From positions 172,001 to 236,000 of the forward strand of contig JAOTOM010004955.1 in assembly GCA_034440615.1 (NCBI GenBank): 64,000 nt of DNA, in the 5' to 3' direction. The translations under genes were made by a program, and so were the position numbers. Source of the stretch: Ashinkailepas kermadecensis (taxonomy: Eukaryota > Arthropoda > Thecostraca > Neolepadidae). Below, in pieces: positions 59,870 to 64,000 of the stretch. Numbering within the stretch: the first letter of the stretch is position 1; each line of letters starts with the position of its first letter. The notes below the pieces were generated by a model, which saw only the letters and a list, made by a program, of their open reading frames with translations, did not search any database and had not been told where the DNA came from.

Positions 59870-60310
59870 TGGGCCACAAGATGCTGCTCTGCCCGTCGGA
59901 CCGGACCATAAGATGCTGCTCTGCCCGTCGGACCGGACCACAAGAGGCTGCTTCGCCCGTCGGACCGGGCCACAAGATGCTGCTCTGCCCGTCGGACCGG
60001 GCCACAAGATGCTGCTCTACCCGTTAGACCGGACCACAAGAGGCTGCTTTGCCCGTCGGACCGCACCACAAGAGACTGCTTCGCCCGTCAGACCGGACCA
60101 TAAGATGCTGCTCTGTCCGTCGGACCGGACCACAAGAGGCTGCTTCGCCCGTCGGACCGGGCCACAAGATGCTGCTCTGCCCGTCGGACCGGGCCACAAG
60201 ATGCTGCTCTACCCGTTAGACCGGACCACAAGAGGCTGCTTCGCCCGTCGGACCGGACCACAAGAGACTGCTTCGCCCGTCGGACCGAACCACAAGAGGC
60301 TGCTTCGCTC
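59870..60310. repeat. 32-bp minisatellite, about 14 copies
   Basis: Unit CCACAAGATGCTGCTCTGCC then CGTCGGACCGGG, alternating with a CACAAGAGGCTGCTTCGCCC form. A six-unit (192-bp) block is repeated (59932 versus 60124). Confidence 0.96.
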
Positions 60311-60414
60311 CAGCTGGGGAGGGCCGACTGCCACATGACTCCGAGTTACCGCAGTCAAGGACGCCAACGTCTGTAATCACGCTGGCCGCCATGTTCATCA
60401 TTACCGGCCGCACC

Positions 60415-60434
60415 CCCGCCCCCCCCCCCCCCCA
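60415..60434. repeat. C-rich homopolymer run
   Basis: CCCCGCCCCCCCCCCCCCC-type run, a likely site of length error. Confidence 0.9.
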
Positions 60435-60593
60435 GCACAGCATAGCCGGGAGACACACCACGTGGTCCAGCGAGAGCACGTCCGGTGGGCGCACCCAGCA
60501 ACCAGCCGGCGATTGGACGGCCCCATCCCTTTGGCGGTCTTGTCGTGGTTAAATTGACACGTTAGTGTCAACGGTTCATTGGCGGCGCTCTCC

Positions 60594-60838
60594 AGTCGAC
60601 AGGGGACTCCAGGCCGATAGCGGACTCCAGTTAGGAGCGGACTCCAGCCGGCAGGGGACTCCAGGCCGATAGCGGACTCCAGTTAGGGGCGGACTCCAGC
60701 CGGCAGGGGACTCCAGGCCGATAGCGGATTCTCCAGCAGTAGATTTGGGCGGATTCTGGCCAGCCGGCAGGGGACTCCAGGCCGATAGCGGACTCCAGTT
60801 AGGAGCGGACTCCAGCCGGCAGCGAACTCCGATCGGCA
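60594..60838. repeat. GGACTCCAG minisatellite
   Basis: CAGGGGACTCCAGGCCGATA, GCGGACTCCAGTTAGG and GCGGACTCCAGCCGG recur as a compound unit of about 51 bp. Confidence 0.92.
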
Positions 60839-61322
60839 GTAGATTCTGGCCAGCAGTAGATTCTGGCCAGCAGTAGATTCTGGCCAGCAGTAGATTCTGG
60901 CCAGCAGTAGATTCTGGCCAGCAGTAGATTCTGGCCAGCAGTAGATTCTGGCCAGCAGTAGATTCTGGCCAGCAGTAGATTCTGGCCAGCAGTAGATTCT
61001 GGCCAGCAGTAGATTCTGGCCAGCAGTAGATTCTGGCCAGCAGTAGATTCTGGCCAGCAGTAGATTCTGGCCAGCAGTAGATTCTGGCCAGCAGTAGATT
61101 CTGGCCAGCAGTAGATTCTGGCCAGCAGTAGATTCTGGCCAGCAGTAGATTCTGGCCAGCAGTAGATTCTGGCCAGCAGTAGATTCTGGCCAGCAGTAGT
61201 TAGATTCTGGCCAGCAGTAGATTCTGGCCAGCAGTAGATTCTGGCCAGCAGTAGATTCTGGCCAGCAGTAGATTCTGGCCAGCAGTAGATTCTGGCCAGC
61301 AGTAGATTCTGGCCAGCAGTTA
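60838..61322. repeat. 17-bp minisatellite (CAGCAGTAGATTCTGGC), about 28 copies
   Basis: Almost perfect copies, with one 3-bp insertion near 61199. It is open on minus with a 17-residue period (IYCWPESTAGQNLLLAR); not a gene. Confidence 0.98.
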
Positions 61323-61359
61323 ATCCCGTGCTTGCAGCGAGCTCGAATCGGCACAAAGC

Positions 61360-61418
61360 TTGTTGCGTTGCGTTGCGTTGCGTTGCGTTGCGTTGCGTTG
61401 CGTTGCATTGCGTTGCGA
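61360..61418. repeat. Pentanucleotide repeat (TTGCG)n
   Basis: About 11 units with one TTGCA. Confidence 0.96.
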
Positions 61419-61419
61419 G

Positions 61420-63230
61420 CGAGAGAAGCGAGCGAATGAACGCACTTCTACAAACGAAACCGATTTAGCCCCGATCGTGTTTGATGCTTGTGTGTGTTCA
61501 AAATATTTATCCTGATTCAAAGCACTGATTACTTAAAGCTACGTGTCAAAATAATTGTGCTAAATGATACATTGTTTAGGCTATGCTAGAATGCATCAAA
61601 GTTTCCAGTGTCTAAGATAGAAGGCAAGTATTTAAAATATTGAGACATGGAGGACTTCGATTTGATCGTTGCGATAAGGGGGTGTCATCCCTTCAGCGGC
61701 TATCGCTAAAAACATGCCAAAGTTGTCACACCCTGTAGCCAATTTACTTGCTAAGATAACTGTTGAAAGCTATTACTGGTGCACAGCAATGTTTACAGCA
61801 GCGAATGCGAACAACCTCAAACCAATCAGAGACTATCATGCTTCATAGGAGCATTCTAGGTGTAGGAATCTGCCGTCAGAGGGTCTGAGGGTCACAGTTG
61901 GTCTCAAACACCACAAGGATGGGGGCAGTATGATGCAGTGGGGATGAGGGCAGCAGGTTGCGGAGGGAGCAGGATTTTTCGGACCTGCAATACCCATCGT
62001 CGGTATCGAAGGAATTCCTCCGTTCCGGGATCCTCTTGCGCAATGGAAAACTCATGATGTCCAAAGCATCCGCGATAAAGCCGGATGAAATAAGGCACAG
62101 ATGCCTCATAACAGCTAAAACCAATCGAAAAGCATTGCTTTATTTAAATGTGATCAGCATACATGCATCGGCCCGTGCCCTTTAAGATCCGCTTTAAGAT
62201 CCGCTTTAAGATCCGCTGACCAACACATGGCATCCCAGCGTGACGTCATGAGAAGATAAAATCACCCGATGACTGTACTTTGCTGTATGGTCTTTGGATC
62301 CAACTTCGCATGGATAGACATCTTCAAAGGTGTCCTCCGCGCGAAAGACAGTCTACTGAAAATGCAACTCCAATACAACATCAAACAGGATAAACGAGCC
62401 CTGTATAATGAGATATCCAACCTTGGTTGCGTTGGCAAGGCGAAAAATACACAATGTTCCACCCCTGTTGGCACGTACCACCAACCAACCGTCTGCAATT
62501 GCCCTGCTCGGGCACCTGCGTTTTTCCATAACTGCATTAATCACATCTTCTCAAGTATTTCTGCTTTATGTTTTTTTACCGCCAGCCAAGTATGACTCAT
62601 CCTGATACGGTTCCTCGATCCCAATCACGTGAGCAGTACAGTTCATCTGTCATGGCACCTACGCATTTATTCAATACAAAATAAACCAGGAAAATTTAAT
62701 CCTGGAAGGATGATCGCCACAAACCAGTTAGGAACAACATGCGAGCAACTGGAATTCAGCCGACTTCAGAAAATCGGCACCTCCGCCCACCTCGCGGCAA
62801 GACTGGCGAAAAGAACAACGTCTCTCAAACATCCAGGCAAAGATAATAAGCAATCGTACAGACAAGACTTGTGACGCTCGACCATCTGAATCATGCCTTG
62901 CATGTCTTTTTATTAGTAGCCGTATCTTTTACTGTTTGTGAAAGATACGGCTGCTAATAACAGTCAACTGGCGGCTGGGCATATTTACAGGACATCAAAC
63001 GGGACTTTGCGCATACGGCACAATTGCTTCCCAGATGCATTATCGAATATGGCCACGCGACCAACAAAAATGGAGGTTCGTATCGATGGTCAACCAGTGA
63101 TAAAATTATAACTATGTCTTGAATATTCACGTTCCTCATCGACAACAGCCAGGTAGCCCCCGGGAAGCGCTAGACCCTCGACTGCTAAGGAGCAATTCTG
63201 TGTGCGACCCGGTCTGGGTGACTGTCAGTA
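61420..63230. other. No gene supportable; hairpin at 62910
   Basis: The minus frame at 61876-62124 (for example IMSFPLRKRIPERRNSFDTD) looks less repetitive than most, but no family is recognised and both overlapping frames are open. AAGATCCGCTTT occurs three times at 62187-62218. An inverted repeat lies at 62910-62960. Confidence 0.35.
62910..62960. other. 20-bp inverted repeat with 11-base loop
   Basis: Left arm TTATTAGTAGCCGTATCTTT and right arm AAAGATACGGCTGCTAATAA pair at 19 of 20 positions, the last being G.U in RNA. Pairing stops abruptly at both ends. Confidence 0.9.
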
Positions 63231-63232
63231 GC

Positions 63233-64000
63233 GGTCACGGCTGCTGGGGTCGCCCCAGCAGCCCAGCAGCGTGGGGTCGGCCGCCCGCTGCTGGAGTCGC
63301 CCCAGCAGCCGTGGGGTAGACCCGCCCGCTGCTGGGGTCGCCCTAGCAACCCAGCAGCCATGGGGTCGGCCGTCCCGCTGCTGGGGTCGCCAACCAACCC
63401 AGCAGCCGTGGGGTCGGCCGGTCGCTGCTGGGGTCGCCCACCAACCCAGCAGCCGTGGGGTCGGCCGGCCCGCTGCTGGGGTTGCCCACCAGCCGTGGGG
63501 TCGGCCGCCCGCTGCTGAGGTCGCCCACCAACCCAGCAGCCGTGGGGTCGGCCGGCCCGCTGCTGGGGTCGCCAACCAACACAGCAGCCGTGGGGTCGGC
63601 CGGCACGCTGCTGGGGTCGCCCACCAACACAGCAGCCGTGGGGTCGGCCGACCCGCTGCTGGGTCGCCCCAGCAACCCAGGAGCCATGGGGTCGACCCGC
63701 CCGCTGCTAGGGTCACCCCAGCAACCCAGCAGCCGTGGGGTCGGCCGGCCGCTGCTGGAGTCGCCCCAGCAGCCGTGGGGTCGACCCGCCCGCTGCTGGG
63801 GTCGCCCCAGCAACCCAGCAGCCGTGGGGTCGACCAGCCCACTGCTGGGGTCGCCCTAGCAACCCAGCAGCGTGGGGTCGGCCGGTCGCTGCTGGGGCGT
63901 CCACCAACCCAGCAGCCGTGGGGTCAGCTGCCCACTGCTGGGGTCGCCCACCAACCCAGCAGCCGTGGGGTCGGCCGGCCCGCTGCTGGGGTCGCCTTAG
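63233..64000. repeat. 49-bp minisatellite, at least 15 copies, runs off the right edge
   Basis: Unit CAGCAGCCGTGGGGTCGGCC, GGCCCGCTGCTGGGGTCGCC then CACCAACCC. Each unit contains CAGCAG and CTGCTG, so it can fold on itself. Alternating CCCAGCAACC and CACCAACC subtypes. Confidence 0.96.

Noticed and set aside
61876..62124. 82-codon minus frame (SFPLRKRIPERRNSFDTDDG)
   Set aside because: Looks protein-like in parts, but an overlapping frame is equally open and no family or clear splice sites are visible.

Overview
This is a gene-poor, repeat-dense piece of an animal genome. The one host gene I can recognise is the planar-cell-polarity gene Van Gogh/strabismus (Vang). Its protein wording, together with the mix of LINE, SINE, Penelope-like and hAT-like elements and abundant (CA)n, (TA)n and minisatellite arrays, suggests an arthropod, perhaps a crustacean. 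That placement is an inference. There is nothing prokaryotic: no operons, no ribosome binding sites and no CRISPR.

Layout. Two coding exons of Vang lie on the minus strand. A short N-terminal exon is at 17530-17684 and a large exon carrying the four membrane segments is at 915-1836. They are phase-compatible and enclose an intron of about 15.7 kb; the remaining 3' exons lie beyond the left edge. The intron holds a nearly full-length but frame-broken I-superfamily LINE (about 2803-8655, minus) inserted in a (TATG)/(TG) microsatellite, several minisatellites, a SINE fragment, and a 33-bp minisatellite of about 66 copies whose first unit starts exactly at the 5' splice site.

From 17.7 kb to the right edge I find no convincing host exon. 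This part is a succession of unrelated tandem arrays with units of 7 to 115 bp. The largest are 17745-18860 (17 bp), 27200-29970 (35 bp), 38155-39310 (17 bp), 43543-46555 (31 bp) and 63233-64000 (49 bp, running off the edge). Between them lie LINE remnants (I-type 33966-34340; CR1/jockey-like 25020-25585, 48868-49580 and 50259-50510), a Penelope-like GIY-YIG remnant (47577-47880), two short hAT-like elements with 8-bp target duplications (37509-37702 and 59096-59441), and a tRNA-derived SINE family. Two SINE copies have perfect target-site duplications (23035-23211 and 54671-54840). They share a 3' body but carry different tRNA-like heads.

Most long open frames here are by-products of tandem repeats whose unit has no stop in any frame, and I do not call them genes. 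The most interesting points are the minisatellite phased to the Vang donor site, with many GTGAGT/GTAAGT decoys, the head-swapped SINE family, and the LINE seated in a matching microsatellite.
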